A stretch of DNA of 64,000 nucleotides from an uncultured Acetatifactor sp. (GTDB lineage: Bacteria; Bacillota; Clostridia; Lachnospirales; Lachnospiraceae): the NCBI GenBank assembly GCA_947625255.1, contig CANQNT010000004.1:86631-150630 (forward strand), given 5' to 3'. The notes below the pieces were generated by a model. The model ran no database searches and was not told where the DNA came from. It saw only the letters and a program-made list of their open reading frames with translations. Of the stretch, positions 53,512 through 62,507 are shown piece by piece. Position numbers and translations under genes: made by a program. The stretch's first letter is position 1, and each line of letters opens with the position of its first letter.

Positions 53512-53896
53512 GAAAGTTTTTTCGTTAGTTTGCCCTCAAAAGATTGTTTTTATACATACTTTTGTGCAAAATGTCAGCGAATTCGAAACAAAGTTTTTAT
53601 ATTTGTTTCGAAACTTAATATTTTATTTTTTCGTTGGGAAATCTTCGTGGAAACTTTTGGGCACGATTGATTTTATTGAATTTTAAGCCATTTTTTCCAC
53701 ATTTTGATCCGGGTCCAATTTTTTGGTTATAGATTTTTTAGAATTTATTTAGAAAAAGTTTAGATAGAGTGGCTTTTCAAAACGTCCGAAACGGGTTTCA
53801 CAGAAAAGTTTCACGAAAAGAATGTCAGCAATTTTCACGAAATTTTCAGAACCGTTCTTCGGTTCCCGGCACTGGCGCCGGCAGGGGGCCTGAGAC
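53512..53896. other. AT-rich non-coding spacer with short repeats
   Basis: No gene is visible in this stretch between the malE promoter and the amylase terminator. It contains an 11-bp perfect inverted repeat (53582-53612), three copies of TTTCAC(G/A)GAA-like decamers (53796, 53809 and 53833), two copies of AATGTCAGC, and a small GAACCG/CGGTTC hairpin (53849-53865). Confidence 0.6.
53582..53612. repeat. Perfect 11-bp inverted repeat
   Basis: TTCGAAACAAA and TTTGTTTCGAA form perfect 11-base arms around a nine-base centre (GTTTTTATA). Each arm contains the small palindrome TTCGAA. It lies about 70 bases upstream of the malE -35 box and could bind a regulator or form a cruciform or hairpin. Confidence 0.75.
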
Positions 53897-53934
53897 AAAA
53901 ACCGCGGCGGCGTCATGGGGCGCTTCCGCGGTTT
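53897..53934 (-). terminator. Terminator of the amylase gene
   Basis: AAAACCGCGG and CCGCGGTTTT make a perfect ten-pair stem (53898-53907 with 53925-53934), framed by GAGAC/GTCTC outside. On the minus strand it follows the amylase stop by 56 bases and its T-rich side arm continues TTTTTGTCTC. It may work in both directions. Confidence 0.75.
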
Positions 53935-53990
53935 TGAACGAGTCTCGAACCTATTTGTTTCAATCCTATTTCTACTTATTTTAACCCTCT

Positions 53991-55598
53991 TTACTTCAAC
54001 ACGCAGATAGACCGCGCGGGCAGGGTCAGAACTCCCTTTTTCAGCGTGACGACCTCGCCGTGCAGCGTCAGATATCCGCGGATCCGCATATCTTTCAATT
54101 CGGTGTCGGACAGCGAAAACGTCGCTTCCTCCTGGGAGGTATTATAGACGATCCCTATCGTGCTTCCATCGTACGTCTTGGTAATGGCCGCCTGATTGCC
54201 CGCGGTCAGTTCCTCCAAAATAGCGATCTCTCCCCTGGCAATCTCTGGGTTCTCATTTCTGATCCTGATCGCCCGCTTGTAATAATTCAGGATCGAGCGC
54301 GGATCCTCCAGCTGCTGCTCCACGCCCGGGAAAGCCGACGTGATCCCCGGATCCGCGTCCGCCGGGCCCTTGGTCATCCCCTCGTCGTCCGTATCGGACC
54401 AGATCATCGGAAGACGCTTGTTCTCATCCTTGGAGCCGGAACTGGCCATGCCGATCTCTTCCCCGTAATAGACAAACGGGCTTCCGTTCATCATCATCAG
54501 GATGCCGCAGGCCATCTTCATGGCATCCTCATCCTTTACCAGGATGTTGGACACCCGGCCCATGTCATGGTTCGCGATAAACGGCGCGTCGATAAAGTCC
54601 GGGTTTTGGGCGGAGAAAGCCGTCTGGAAGTTCACCATGCTGGACACAAAGCTGGCGATCTCATAGCTTCCCCTGGCGGCCTTGATCAGCGTGCCGCCCG
54701 TATCCGCCACATCGAAATTAAACATACTGGGCGTGCCGCTGGCATAATACTCGGCAATGGTCATCCGATTGGCCCATACCTCGGAAACCATGTAAAAATC
54801 ATCATTCCAGTTCCTGCAATAAGTATAGAGCCAGTTCAGCACCTCCGTGTTAAAGCTCGTCGCTCCCTCCTCGAAATGCAGGGCGGCATCCATTCGGAAA
54901 CCGTCCACTCCCAGGTCGATCCAATGCTTCGCGATCTTCTCCAAATCCCCGCGAAGCGCCTGACAACTCAGATCCAGGTCCGGCATCTCCGACCAGAAAG
55001 AACCCTCGTAATACCATTTCGTACCGCTCACCTCATAATAAGTCCCGGTTTCCTTTTCCCTGGAAAAATGGTAGTAGTCCACATAAGGGCACGCCGCGGG
55101 ATCCGGCTCCTCGCCCTCCTTTAGGCTCCTTAAATAATCACAGGCCTCCACGAACCACTGATTCTGCGAAGAAGTATGATTGATGACAAAATCAATGATC
55201 AGCCGGATGCCCCGTTCATGACAGGCCTTAACAAGGTTTTCAAAGTCTTCCAGAGTCCCGTATTCCGGATCCACCTGCATATAGTCGATCACATCGTACT
55301 TATGATAGGTGGGCGACGGCATGATGGGCATCAGCCAGATCCCGTTAAAGCCCATATCGCTGATATAATCCAGCTTCTGTGCAACACCGTTCAGATCTCC
55401 GATCCCATCTCCGTCGGAATCATAAAAAGAGTAGACAAATATTTCATAGTAATTCCTATAATTATCGTCAATGATATAGATGCCCTGATTATAATTATAG
55501 GTAACATCCCCTTCGGTCTTTCCTCCGCAGGCTGCGACGCTCATCGTCAGCAAAAGCACGGCCATGCTCGCGGCGACTCTGCAAAATGCTTTCTTCAT
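53991..55598 (-). CDS. Extracellular GH13 alpha-amylase-family lipoprotein
   Basis: This 535-residue protein has a lipoprotein signal ending MSVAAC (Cys about residue 24), so it is anchored on the outer face. GH13 regions in order: RLIIDFVINHTS, VDGFRMDAALHF with the nucleophile Asp, YMVSEVW with the acid/base Glu, and FIANHDMGRV with the transition-state Asp. An all-beta C-terminal domain follows. It would cut starch or maltodextrins at the surface to supply MalE. It has its own TTGACA/TATACT promoter and terminator. Oligo-1,6-glucosidase or neopullulanase activity cannot be excluded. Confidence 0.93.
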   Translation of the reverse strand: MKKAFCRVAASMAVLLLTMSVAACGGKTEGDVTYNYNQGIYIIDDNYRNYYEIFVYSFYDSDGDGIGDLNGVAQKLDYISDMGFNGIWLMPIMPSPTYHKYDVIDYMQVDPEYGTLEDFENLVKACHERGIRLIIDFVINHTSSQNQWFVEACDYLRSLKEGEEPDPAACPYVDYYHFSREKETGTYYEVSGTKWYYEGSFWSEMPDLDLSCQALRGDLEKIAKHWIDLGVDGFRMDAALHFEEGATSFNTEVLNWLYTYCRNWNDDFYMVSEVWANRMTIAEYYASGTPSMFNFDVADTGGTLIKAARGSYEIASFVSSMVNFQTAFSAQNPDFIDAPFIANHDMGRVSNILVKDEDAMKMACGILMMMNGSPFVYYGEEIGMASSGSKDENKRLPMIWSDTDDEGMTKGPADADPGITSAFPGVEQQLEDPRSILNYYKRAIRIRNENPEIARGEIAILEELTAGNQAAITKTYDGSTIGIVYNTSQEEATFSLSDTELKDMRIRGYLTLHGEVVTLKKGVLTLPARSICVLK

Positions 55599-55625
55599 AT
55601 TCTCCGTACCTCCGAAACATGCTGT

Positions 55626-55638
55626 GCAAAACTTTACG
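55626..55638. promoter_or_regulatory. 13-bp element shared with the malE promoter
   Basis: GCAAAACTTTACG on the plus strand equals CGTAAAGTTTTGC on the minus strand. It begins seven bases downstream of the amylase -10 box, the same offset as the copy at malE. This is the expected place for a repressor site at the transcription start. Confidence 0.6.
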
Positions 55639-55645
55639 TGGTTTC

Positions 55646-55674
55646 AGTATAACAAACCCTCCGGGATTTGTCAA
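55646..55674 (-). promoter_or_regulatory. Promoter of the amylase gene
   Basis: On the minus strand TTGACA (55674-55669), a 17-base spacer and TATACT (55651-55646) form a near-consensus promoter 47 bases before the amylase ATG. Only ten bases separate its -35 from the stop of the BlaR1-like gene. Confidence 0.78.
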
Positions 55675-55684
55675 ATTGAGCGTT

Positions 55685-58534
55685 CTACAAGATTTCCATT
55701 TCATCCGTGAAAAATCCCTGACCGGTATTGATATTATAAAGGATGTAACAGTCCAGATTCTCCGGGGCGCCTTCGCTGTTGACGGCAAACCTCCCCGGCC
55801 ACCAGGACAAGCAGAGATCCGTCAGGTCGTCCGCAGCCACGCCCGGCAGATACAGGAGGAATTCTTCCCCGTCCTCCATCCCATAAGGGCCTGAAGCGAC
55901 GTAACGGGTTCCCCCCTCGATCCATTCCTTTCCCTCTTCTTCCTCACAGACAAGCTCTTCCAATCTCATGAGATAGGCATGTTCTCCCATCTTCCTGATC
56001 TCTCCGAACCGTCCCGTAAAGGAACAGAGATACTCGGTTCCGCTATATCCTTCTCCGGCGTCCCCCATGTCGTCGTCGACATATTCTCCCTCAAAGGAGC
56101 CGTCCGAACGAAGAGTGAGTCCCGTCGCCCAGGCCCCGGCGCCGCTGGAAAACGTAAATTGCAGCCGCTCTCCAAAAGCCAATTCTCCGGGATCGCCCTC
56201 TGGATAATCCCCGTAATAATTCACCGGATAAAGCTGTGCAAGCTCCGTCGCCTTCCTGGGCCCCTTCACCAGCTCCCCCTGTTCGCTGGTCACCAGGAGG
56301 ACGGCGTTCTCCAGCATCCGATTCGTCAGGCTTTCAAACTCCTTCAGCCGGACATATTTTTCCGGCGGCAGCCCTTCTCCGCCCTCTCCCGTGGCTTCCA
56401 ACAGGGTATATTCCACCGAGGGAGCGTCCAGTTCCTGGAACTCGCCATTCAGCCAGAAGAATTGGCTCCACCAATAATCCCCGTACCCCTGGAACATAGT
56501 GGGATGATACTCCACCAGATAATCCGAGCCCCCGTTCTCCTGTATCAGCAAAATCGTGTTCCAGCCCACGTGAGCAGGAGAAATCCAGGTACTCCACAAA
56601 AGCGTTCCGTCCGCTTTCACCACGTTCAATTCATATTCCATGTCTTCCGCCACTTCCTGAAGGTATATGGACTCATTCTCCCCGTCACGATCCAGGTCCG
56701 CCTCCTCCCAGAGGAGTTCCCCCCAGTCCTCCCCTGCGGCGGAAGTATCAGGGGTCTCCTCCGGCTGACCGGACGCTGCGATGCTTTCCCCGCCCTGCCC
56801 GACATTGGAATCTTCCTCTCCCCGGCCGGACGCTGGGTTGCCTCCCTCTTGACCGGTGCCTGCACCTTCCCCAGACTGTCCGGACGCATCGGAAGAATCC
56901 TCGAAAGAAAGGCTTTCGGCAATGCTATCCGCCTGTTCCTCTGAGACATATGCGCTGTCAAATTCAAACACCACGTAAACGGACTTTTCCCTGTCATAAG
57001 AGAGAATGCCGAAGTTTCTCTTTTCTTCCCCGCCAAAGCCGGAACCATCCTCCCCAGATTCCGGAACATTGACTCCAGCAAGAGAAGCATCTTCTAAAAC
57101 AGGCGAATAATATACATCCACCCGGGCAGTCTCTCCCTGATCCGTTTCTTTGATTCTCCTATAGCTGTCTTTTACGTCAAACCGATAATCGTTCCCCAGG
57201 GCGATCTGATTATAAATGGACATCCGCTCCTCTTCCGTCCCCCCTGACGGCTCAAAGATATTGTAGCCCACGGCGCCGACGCAATTTCCTTCCTCATCAT
57301 AGATTCCCACGCAGGACCATGCGAAGTCAGGCAGATAAATGCTCTCCGTGGATGCGGATAGTTCTTCCACGCCCCAGCCTTCCCGAAGCACGAAATCCAC
57401 GGTAAAAGGAGAAATGTCAAATATCGCCTGATTATATTCAGTCCGCCCGGCATCGCTTGCGGGAAACGTCAGCCGACAGGAAACATACCCTTCCTCCGGC
57501 TTCTCTTCCCTTTCCAGGGTTTCCCCCTGGCTTTCCTTCTCCGGAGAGTCCTCCTCTTCTCCTGCAGGATCCACGGGATTCGTCAGCAGACAGACCGCCG
57601 CCACACCGATCGCCGCAAAGGCCAGAAGAATCACCCAGAACGCCGGTTTCCTATAATTCATCACGGCTTTTATCCTCTCCTTCACGCCGATTTCCCCGAA
57701 GGCCAGCGGACAGGCGGCGATGGAACGGCGGCGGACACCGCAATGCAGCAGGGCCCGGGAATATGCCTGCCTCCCTTCCTTCCCCATGCTGCGAATCACC
57801 TTTTCATCACAGGCAGTCTCGATATCCCGGCAAAATACCATATAGGCCGCCCATAAAAGCGGGTTGAACCAATAGACGGCCAAAAGTGCGAATCCCAGAG
57901 GCTTCCACCAGTGGTCTCCCCGGCGGATGTGCGCCTGTTCATGGGCGAGTACGTATTCCAGATCCCTTTCCTCCATTTTGTAGGTCACATAGATCATCGG
58001 CCGGAAAAGCCCCAGCACAAAGGGCGAATCTATGGCCTCGCTCTGCCAGATGTTTCCCCGCAGCCTTGTGGCTTCAGCAACACGGCGGTGTACAAGGAAG
58101 TAACAGATCACCCCATAAAAAAGCATCGCCGCCATCCCTGCGGCCCACACCCGAGACAGGACAAAAGACCAGATCCGGGTATGGGATTCCCCGTTCTCCA
58201 CAGGTGCCGCCGGGGCAGTATCCAAAGGAGCCAGATTCACGAAACCGCCGGCTTCTCCCACATCTCCAATTCCTTCCGTAACGCCGCCCGTCCTCTCCGG
58301 TGCCGCCGTATACAGAATCTCCCGGGGCAGGGGTTCGGCGCTGGGAATCAGACTGAGGGCGCTTTCCACAGAGATCGGACAGACGAGCCTCAGGGCGACC
58401 AGGCCCCACAAAAGGCAGAACATCCAACGGGGCGCCCTCCGTAGTACCAGCCGCAAAATCAAAACCGCCGCCACCAGATAACTGGCAGTAATGCTGAGAT
58501 TCACCAAATTTAAAAACAGCTCTTCTATTTTCAT
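55685..58534 (-). CDS. BlaR1-like M56 peptidase with very long outer sensor
   Basis: This 949-residue protein has an N-terminal M56/BlaR1 part with four membrane segments (about 15-33, 38-58, 124-146 and 298-317) and the zinc motif HEQAH (residues 198-202), followed by an outer domain of about 630 residues. That domain is not a penicillin-binding fold; it has an acidic linker, a low-complexity Gly/Ser/Glu-rich stretch (about residues 541-600) and a DLDRDGENE calcium-loop-like motif near residue 611. On sensing a signal, such proteins cleave the partner BlaI-type repressor. It is encoded 43 bases downstream of that repressor. The signal is unknown; beta-lactam sensing is not supported. Confidence 0.88.
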   Translation of the reverse strand: MKIEELFLNLVNLSITASYLVAAVLILRLVLRRAPRWMFCLLWGLVALRLVCPISVESALSLIPSAEPLPREILYTAAPERTGGVTEGIGDVGEAGGFVNLAPLDTAPAAPVENGESHTRIWSFVLSRVWAAGMAAMLFYGVICYFLVHRRVAEATRLRGNIWQSEAIDSPFVLGLFRPMIYVTYKMEERDLEYVLAHEQAHIRRGDHWWKPLGFALLAVYWFNPLLWAAYMVFCRDIETACDEKVIRSMGKEGRQAYSRALLHCGVRRRSIAACPLAFGEIGVKERIKAVMNYRKPAFWVILLAFAAIGVAAVCLLTNPVDPAGEEEDSPEKESQGETLEREEKPEEGYVSCRLTFPASDAGRTEYNQAIFDISPFTVDFVLREGWGVEELSASTESIYLPDFAWSCVGIYDEEGNCVGAVGYNIFEPSGGTEEERMSIYNQIALGNDYRFDVKDSYRRIKETDQGETARVDVYYSPVLEDASLAGVNVPESGEDGSGFGGEEKRNFGILSYDREKSVYVVFEFDSAYVSEEQADSIAESLSFEDSSDASGQSGEGAGTGQEGGNPASGRGEEDSNVGQGGESIAASGQPEETPDTSAAGEDWGELLWEEADLDRDGENESIYLQEVAEDMEYELNVVKADGTLLWSTWISPAHVGWNTILLIQENGGSDYLVEYHPTMFQGYGDYWWSQFFWLNGEFQELDAPSVEYTLLEATGEGGEGLPPEKYVRLKEFESLTNRMLENAVLLVTSEQGELVKGPRKATELAQLYPVNYYGDYPEGDPGELAFGERLQFTFSSGAGAWATGLTLRSDGSFEGEYVDDDMGDAGEGYSGTEYLCSFTGRFGEIRKMGEHAYLMRLEELVCEEEEGKEWIEGGTRYVASGPYGMEDGEEFLLYLPGVAADDLTDLCLSWWPGRFAVNSEGAPENLDCYILYNINTGQGFFTDEMEIL

Positions 58535-58577
58535 CTCTCCTCATCTTCCGCCGCCGACCGGGCGGAATCCCCCCTTT

Positions 58578-58928
58578 CTATTTTTCAATGATTCTCTGGA
58601 TTTCCTGGATGTCCTCCTCAGACAACTCCTGTCGCCTGGCAAAAGCCGCGATAAAAGCGGGCAGGGAACCTTCAAATTTTTTCTCCACCAGCTCGTCCAG
58701 TTCCCAGGCCTGCGCCCTTTCTTTGGAAACGAGGGAGGTGACCACGCCATCCTCGTTCTTCAAGACGCCCCTCTCCCCCAGACGCTTGATGACGGTATAG
58801 GTGGTGGTCCTTTTCCAGCCCAGCCGCTCCTGACACAGCTTCGCAAGCTCCACTGCCGTAACGGGCTCCCGCTCCCACAGAATCAGGCAAAAACGATATT
58901 CACTTTCATGAATTTTGGGAATTTCCAT
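58578..58928 (-). CDS. BlaI/MecI/CopY-family repressor
   Basis: This 116-residue winged-helix repressor has IHESEYRFCLILWEREPVTAVELAKLCQERLGWKRTTTYTVIKRLGERGVL, the DNA-binding half with the recognition helix TTTYTVIKRL, and a C-terminal dimerisation region containing the expected cleavage area (about residues 90-102). It matches the family length. AGGAGG precedes ATG 58928. It sits directly upstream of the BlaR1-like gene, and inverted repeats overlap its promoter, so autoregulation relieved by BlaR1-type proteolysis is expected. Confidence 0.95.
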   Translation of the reverse strand: MEIPKIHESEYRFCLILWEREPVTAVELAKLCQERLGWKRTTTYTVIKRLGERGVLKNEDGVVTSLVSKERAQAWELDELVEKKFEGSLPAFIAAFARRQELSEEDIQEIQRIIEK

Positions 58929-58942
58929 AGATACGCCTCCTT

Positions 58943-58984
58943 GTCTACTGCGTTAGACTCTACTTGTAGTCTACCATAGTAGAC
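58943..58984. promoter_or_regulatory. Tandem BlaI-type operators
   Basis: Two GTCTA...TAGAC inverted repeats flank the start region: GTCTAC-CATA-GTAGAC (58969-58984) with perfect six-base arms, and GTCTACTGCGTTAGAC (58943-58958) with five-base arms. A third symmetry, TAGACT...AGTCTA (58954-58973), links them. They cover the -10 and the likely start site, as expected for BlaI-family repression. Confidence 0.8.
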
Positions 58985-58996
58985 AAGGATTGTCAA
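58968..58996 (-). promoter_or_regulatory. Promoter of the BlaI/BlaR1-like pair
   Basis: On the minus strand consensus TTGACA (58996-58991), a 17-base spacer and TAGACT (58973-58968) lie about 40 bases before the repressor ATG. The upstream operator fills the lower part of the spacer and the -10. Confidence 0.75.
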
Positions 58997-59062
58997 TCAG
59001 TTTTTCAGGAAGTTCAGGATGAAAGAGGGAAAGAAACCACCCTGATCAGGAAAAATTACTTC

Positions 59063-59091
59063 TTGATTTATATATCCTTTTGCTTTATAAT
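59063..59091 (+). promoter_or_regulatory. Promoter of the Rpn-like gene
   Basis: TTGATT (59063-59068), a 17-base spacer and TATAAT (59086-59091) read on the plus strand toward the Rpn-like gene, leaving a leader of about 78 bases. Confidence 0.6.
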
Positions 59092-59175
59092 AATTCCATA
59101 CCACATTGACAATCCCTTTGCTTCACGTCTTTCTTCTCTGCTCATACCCGTCCGGTATTGGGAGGAATGCAGGAG

Positions 59176-60509
59176 ATGCAAAAGTACGTAAACACAGCAG
59201 ATTCCTACAGAAGAGAAAATCCAGAAAATACCCTTGTAAAAGAGAAAATCGCCTCCGGGAAAGTGGAGGCGGAGAAAAATACATTCGATAAAAGCGACAC
59301 GGCGAAAGACACACCAGATCAGGAAGAAGCGAAAAAGGCTTCTTCCCTGCCGAACACGTCCGGGACGCCAACAGCCGGACGATCTTCGGCAACCACAGGC
59401 TCACCTGCCAGTTCCTGCGGGATTACAGCGATCTCCCCATCTTCTCCGACCTGCGGCCTGAGGATATCGAGGACGTGACCGACCGCTACCGGGCGTTCCT
59501 GGGGGTAGAGTTCGAGATGGACACCGTGAAAAAGGTTCGGGTCAGAGCCTCCGGGGAGGAACGGGAGATCTTCGTGATCCCCCTGATTGAACACAAGACC
59601 CGGGTGGACTACGACGTGGCCATGCAGCTTCTCCGTTACATGGCCGTAATCTGGTACGACTATCGGAAGCGGCAGGAAAGCTTGCGGAAAGGCGTCTCCA
59701 GCCAGAAATCGTTCCGTTACCCGGCCATCATCCCCATCGTGTACTACGAGGGGATGGCGGACTGGACGGCGGGGATGCGGCTGTCGGATCGGATCGACAC
59801 GAGCGCCGCGGACGGGCTTGCCGGGTACATCCCGGACTTCACCTACAAGGTGGTGCAGGTACATGGCTATCGGAACGAGGAGCTGAAGAAGAAGCACAAC
59901 GAGATGTCCCTGTTGATGATGCTCAATCGGATCCAGAACCCGGAGGATTACAGGGAGTTCCTGAGGACCTCCGGGGAATACGCGGAGGAGATCTACGGGG
60001 AGGCGCCGTCGGACATCCGCAGGGTCTACCGGGACGTGCTTTGGAGCCTGTTTCAGAAGATGAACGTGCCTGTGCAGGAGGGCCAGGAACTGTTGGCAAA
60101 ATTGGAGGAAAGCGGTATGGGATATTTATTCGCGGACATGGAGAAAATGGACATACAGGCGGAGCGCCGGAACACGGAATTGGCCAGACAGGAGGCGGAA
60201 GAGGCGAAGCGGGAAGCGAATGCCGCCAAGCAGGAAGCTAGTGCCGCCAAATTGAGGCTGGAGGATGCAAACCAGAAGCTGAGCGCGGCTAATCAAGAAG
60301 CAAATACCGCCAAGCAGGAAGCGAATGCTTCCAAGCAGAAGCTGGAGGAAACTTCCGGCAAATTGAACACCGTTTTCGAGCAGTTGGTTTCCATCTGCCA
60401 GGGAGAGTGTCTGTCCCGGGACGAAGCCATTGTGTGTCTGCAGGAACGATATGGCCTTAAGACCGCAGACGCCGTTTGGGCAGTGAAACAATTTTGGAAA
60501 GATTCATAA
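59176..60509 (+). CDS. Rpn-family nuclease/putative transposase, frameshifted
   Basis: From ATG 59176 (GGGAGG ten bases upstream) the frame reads a charged N-terminus of about 50 residues up to GCGAAAAAGG (59329-59338). The conserved domain continues in the -1 frame from FFPAEHVRDANSRTIFG and LTCQFLRDYSDLPIFSDL through PLIEHKTRVDYDVAMQLLRYM, the PD-(D/E)xK core with the E-K pair. Adding one A to the run of five restores one frame of about 445 residues. The C-terminal part (after about 59,170+1,000) is a coiled coil with repeated AKQEANA-like units and a small helical tail. Rpn proteins are DNases linked to recombination. Confidence 0.75.
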
Positions 60510-60695
60510 AAAACAGCAGGGAATGAGCAGGACGGGGCATAGCGCCAAATAGGGAATGTCAATGTTTTTTCAGGCGGCCAACCCGGTCGCCTGGAGTCAA
60601 AGTCATATACCTGCGCAGTATGAGGCAGTACGAAACTTGCGTAAAGGAAAGATTCGGAAAAGGACAGTTCGGCAAACTTACAGGTGTTCCGCAGT

Positions 60696-61142
60696 TTAAC
60701 GTATAAGCGAATAAGCCTCTTGGGCTTTTTTCACAGTGAGGCCCAGGGCGACCCTTGTGCCGTCAGAATAAGTAATGATTATCCCGTGGTTCGGGGATAT
60801 GCCGTTGATAATATTTCCTATCCTTGAGTTGGGATATTGAACCCCAGCTAAATTCTCCCAGGGGGAATCGAAATGCCGCCAAGCGCCGGATTGCTTAGCC
60901 TCGGCGATAACCGATGCCACCGCACCAATCAAACCAAAATCGTCATAACTGTCGCTGACTGTTTTTATAATGCAGCGCTTTTCAGTGATATAAAAAGAAC
61001 ACGTAAAGATCCTGAACTTTGGCACATTTAATAAGGCATAGCTTGCGTTCACGAACGAAGCGAGGATTCTTCCGCAGTGTTCACAGGTAAAATTCTCCAC
61101 AGCATATTCCCGGCCGCATGCGGGACATAAGTATTTTTTCAC
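60696..61142 (-). CDS. Small protein with N-terminal zinc ribbon
   Basis: The protein has about 148 residues. I prefer GTG 61142, eight bases after AAAGGAG; a TTG at 61160 is the other option. The N-terminus has YLCPACGREY and FTCEHCGRIL, two CxxC knuckles forming a zinc ribbon. The rest alternates short beta strands and a helix (FRIFTCSFYITEKRC, IIITYSDGTRVALG) like a small PH-type fold and ends in a helix. I do not recognise the family. It begins just past the stop of the upstream membrane gene, so it is probably in that operon. Confidence 0.65.
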   Translation of the reverse strand: MKKYLCPACGREYAVENFTCEHCGRILASFVNASYALLNVPKFRIFTCSFYITEKRCIIKTVSDSYDDFGLIGAVASVIAEAKQSGAWRHFDSPWENLAGVQYPNSRIGNIINGISPNHGIIITYSDGTRVALGLTVKKAQEAYSLIR

Positions 61143-61156
61143 GACAAAATCTCCTT

Positions 61157-62416
61157 TCAACTTTGCTTGTCTTTTATCAGCAGAATCCCCAAAACGAACG
61201 CTATATCATACATCGAGCCAAGCATCAGCGGCGTCATGTCCGTTGAAAATACCAACAAAAGATTTGCCGCGAGTCCGATTACCGTGCGCACCGCCAAAAC
61301 TGCGAAGAGATATCGCCTCAGACCGTTGTTTCCGACACATTTATATAACAGGAAAAACGTGACCCCAATAAGGAGAAGCACTCCTAATGCGGCAAAGATC
61401 CCATAAACGTAACGTATCCACGCAAGATTGTCGTTCCCTGGTATTTGTAATAAATGCGAGGGCCTGAAATTTTCAAAGCTGCCGGACAGATTGTCTTTGA
61501 GGACAACCCAACGGTATGAAAACCAGTTCTGAGCATCAGAAGGTCCGTTTATGGCAGTGGAAACGTCGGGCAGATTCCACGAGGGCAGGATCTCCGTTGT
61601 AATTCTTAAGTTAGTAAAGAAAAATCCCGCAGACATCAAAGCCGCCCATAGCCACGGGAGAGCGTAGAATTTACGGCTTTTCCAGCCGAAGAACCATCTG
61701 CCAAAGCTATCTTTTTGTGTTGACCAAAGCGCGAGAACCGTCGCCGCGACAAGAAACGCCGGTCTTGTAGGATCATAGAACCTGAGATCCTTACAAAAGC
61801 AAGGATCACCACCAAAGTACAGGCAAAGTATGTAAACGTTCCGAACGGTGCAAATTTGGGATATTTTTCTTCCGCCCGTCTGATCATTTTAGCCACAGTC
61901 AAAAACAACGCCGGCAGAAGCAGGGCACAGGCCAGAATCTCACGAAAAATATTTTCATTCAGAGCAAGTGCAAAAAGAATCACTGCCCCGGCAGTTTGTA
62001 GGACGGGTTTCCATTTCGGAGCGCGTTGCCGCGTGTTTATCACCGCACGATTCAGCAAAAATCCCGCGCATATGAGAAAGAGAAACAGAAAAATACCGTT
62101 GTCGACTATAGACCATTCCCTCCAACTGTTGGGAATGATCGAGAGATTACAACTGTATATAAAAAAACACCTGCACAGCCGCAGCGGGTATCAACTTAAG
62201 CCAGCGGTCTGCGCCGTCAGGAGCATTAAGAAACCAGATCACCGAAAGCGCGAAGACGGTCGAAACCGCAAAATCTACGGCCTCTAACTTGAAAAAATGC
62301 GAAAATTGCAAGTCAATTCCAGGGCGATCGACGCTCAAAGCTACCGTAACAAAATAGATAACAGCAAGTAAAACAACACCTGCAAATGCCGCGAGTCTCA
62401 AATTTTTTTGCCTCAT
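61157..62416 (-). pseudogene. Multi-pass membrane protein broken by two frameshifts
   Basis: Three overlapping open pieces make one protein of about 418 residues. Piece one starts at ATG 62416 and ends in a T7 run (62167-62161); skipping one base leads into NLSIIPNSWREWSIVDNG. Piece two runs to about 61785, where one missing base (GTAAGG to GTAAGGG) joins VR to DLRFYDPTRPAFLVAATVLALW. Piece three continues to the stop at 61157. About ten membrane helices and one outer loop (after ILPSWNLPD) are visible. The family is not recognised. The two shifts compensate each other. Confidence 0.65.
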
Positions 62417-62507
62417 TTTTATAATCCACCCTTTTGCGAGAGATAACGGCAAGGTTATGAAAACCGTCCGGAACATTGATGTCCCGGACGGTGAACTATC
62501 TGCTTTT

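Noticed and set aside
55685..58928. A beta-lactam resistance locus
   Set aside because: Although the pair is BlaI/BlaR1-like, there is no beta-lactamase or PBP2a gene, and the sensor's outer part lacks penicillin-binding motifs.
59329..59338. Programmed -1 frameshifting of the IS/dnaX type in the Rpn-like gene
   Set aside because: The site reads G-AAA-AAG rather than the classic A-AAA-AAG and I see no clear downstream stimulatory hairpin. A one-base loss in the A run explains the data more simply, so I report it only as one option.
59176..60509. Active insertion sequence
   Set aside because: Rpn proteins are sometimes labelled transposases, but I found no terminal inverted repeats or target-site duplication around the gene.
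60575..60597. CAGGCG...CGCCTG hairpin after the Rpn-like gene as its terminator
   Set aside because: The T run lies before the hairpin on the plus strand, and A residues follow on the minus strand, so neither orientation gives a proper intrinsic terminator.
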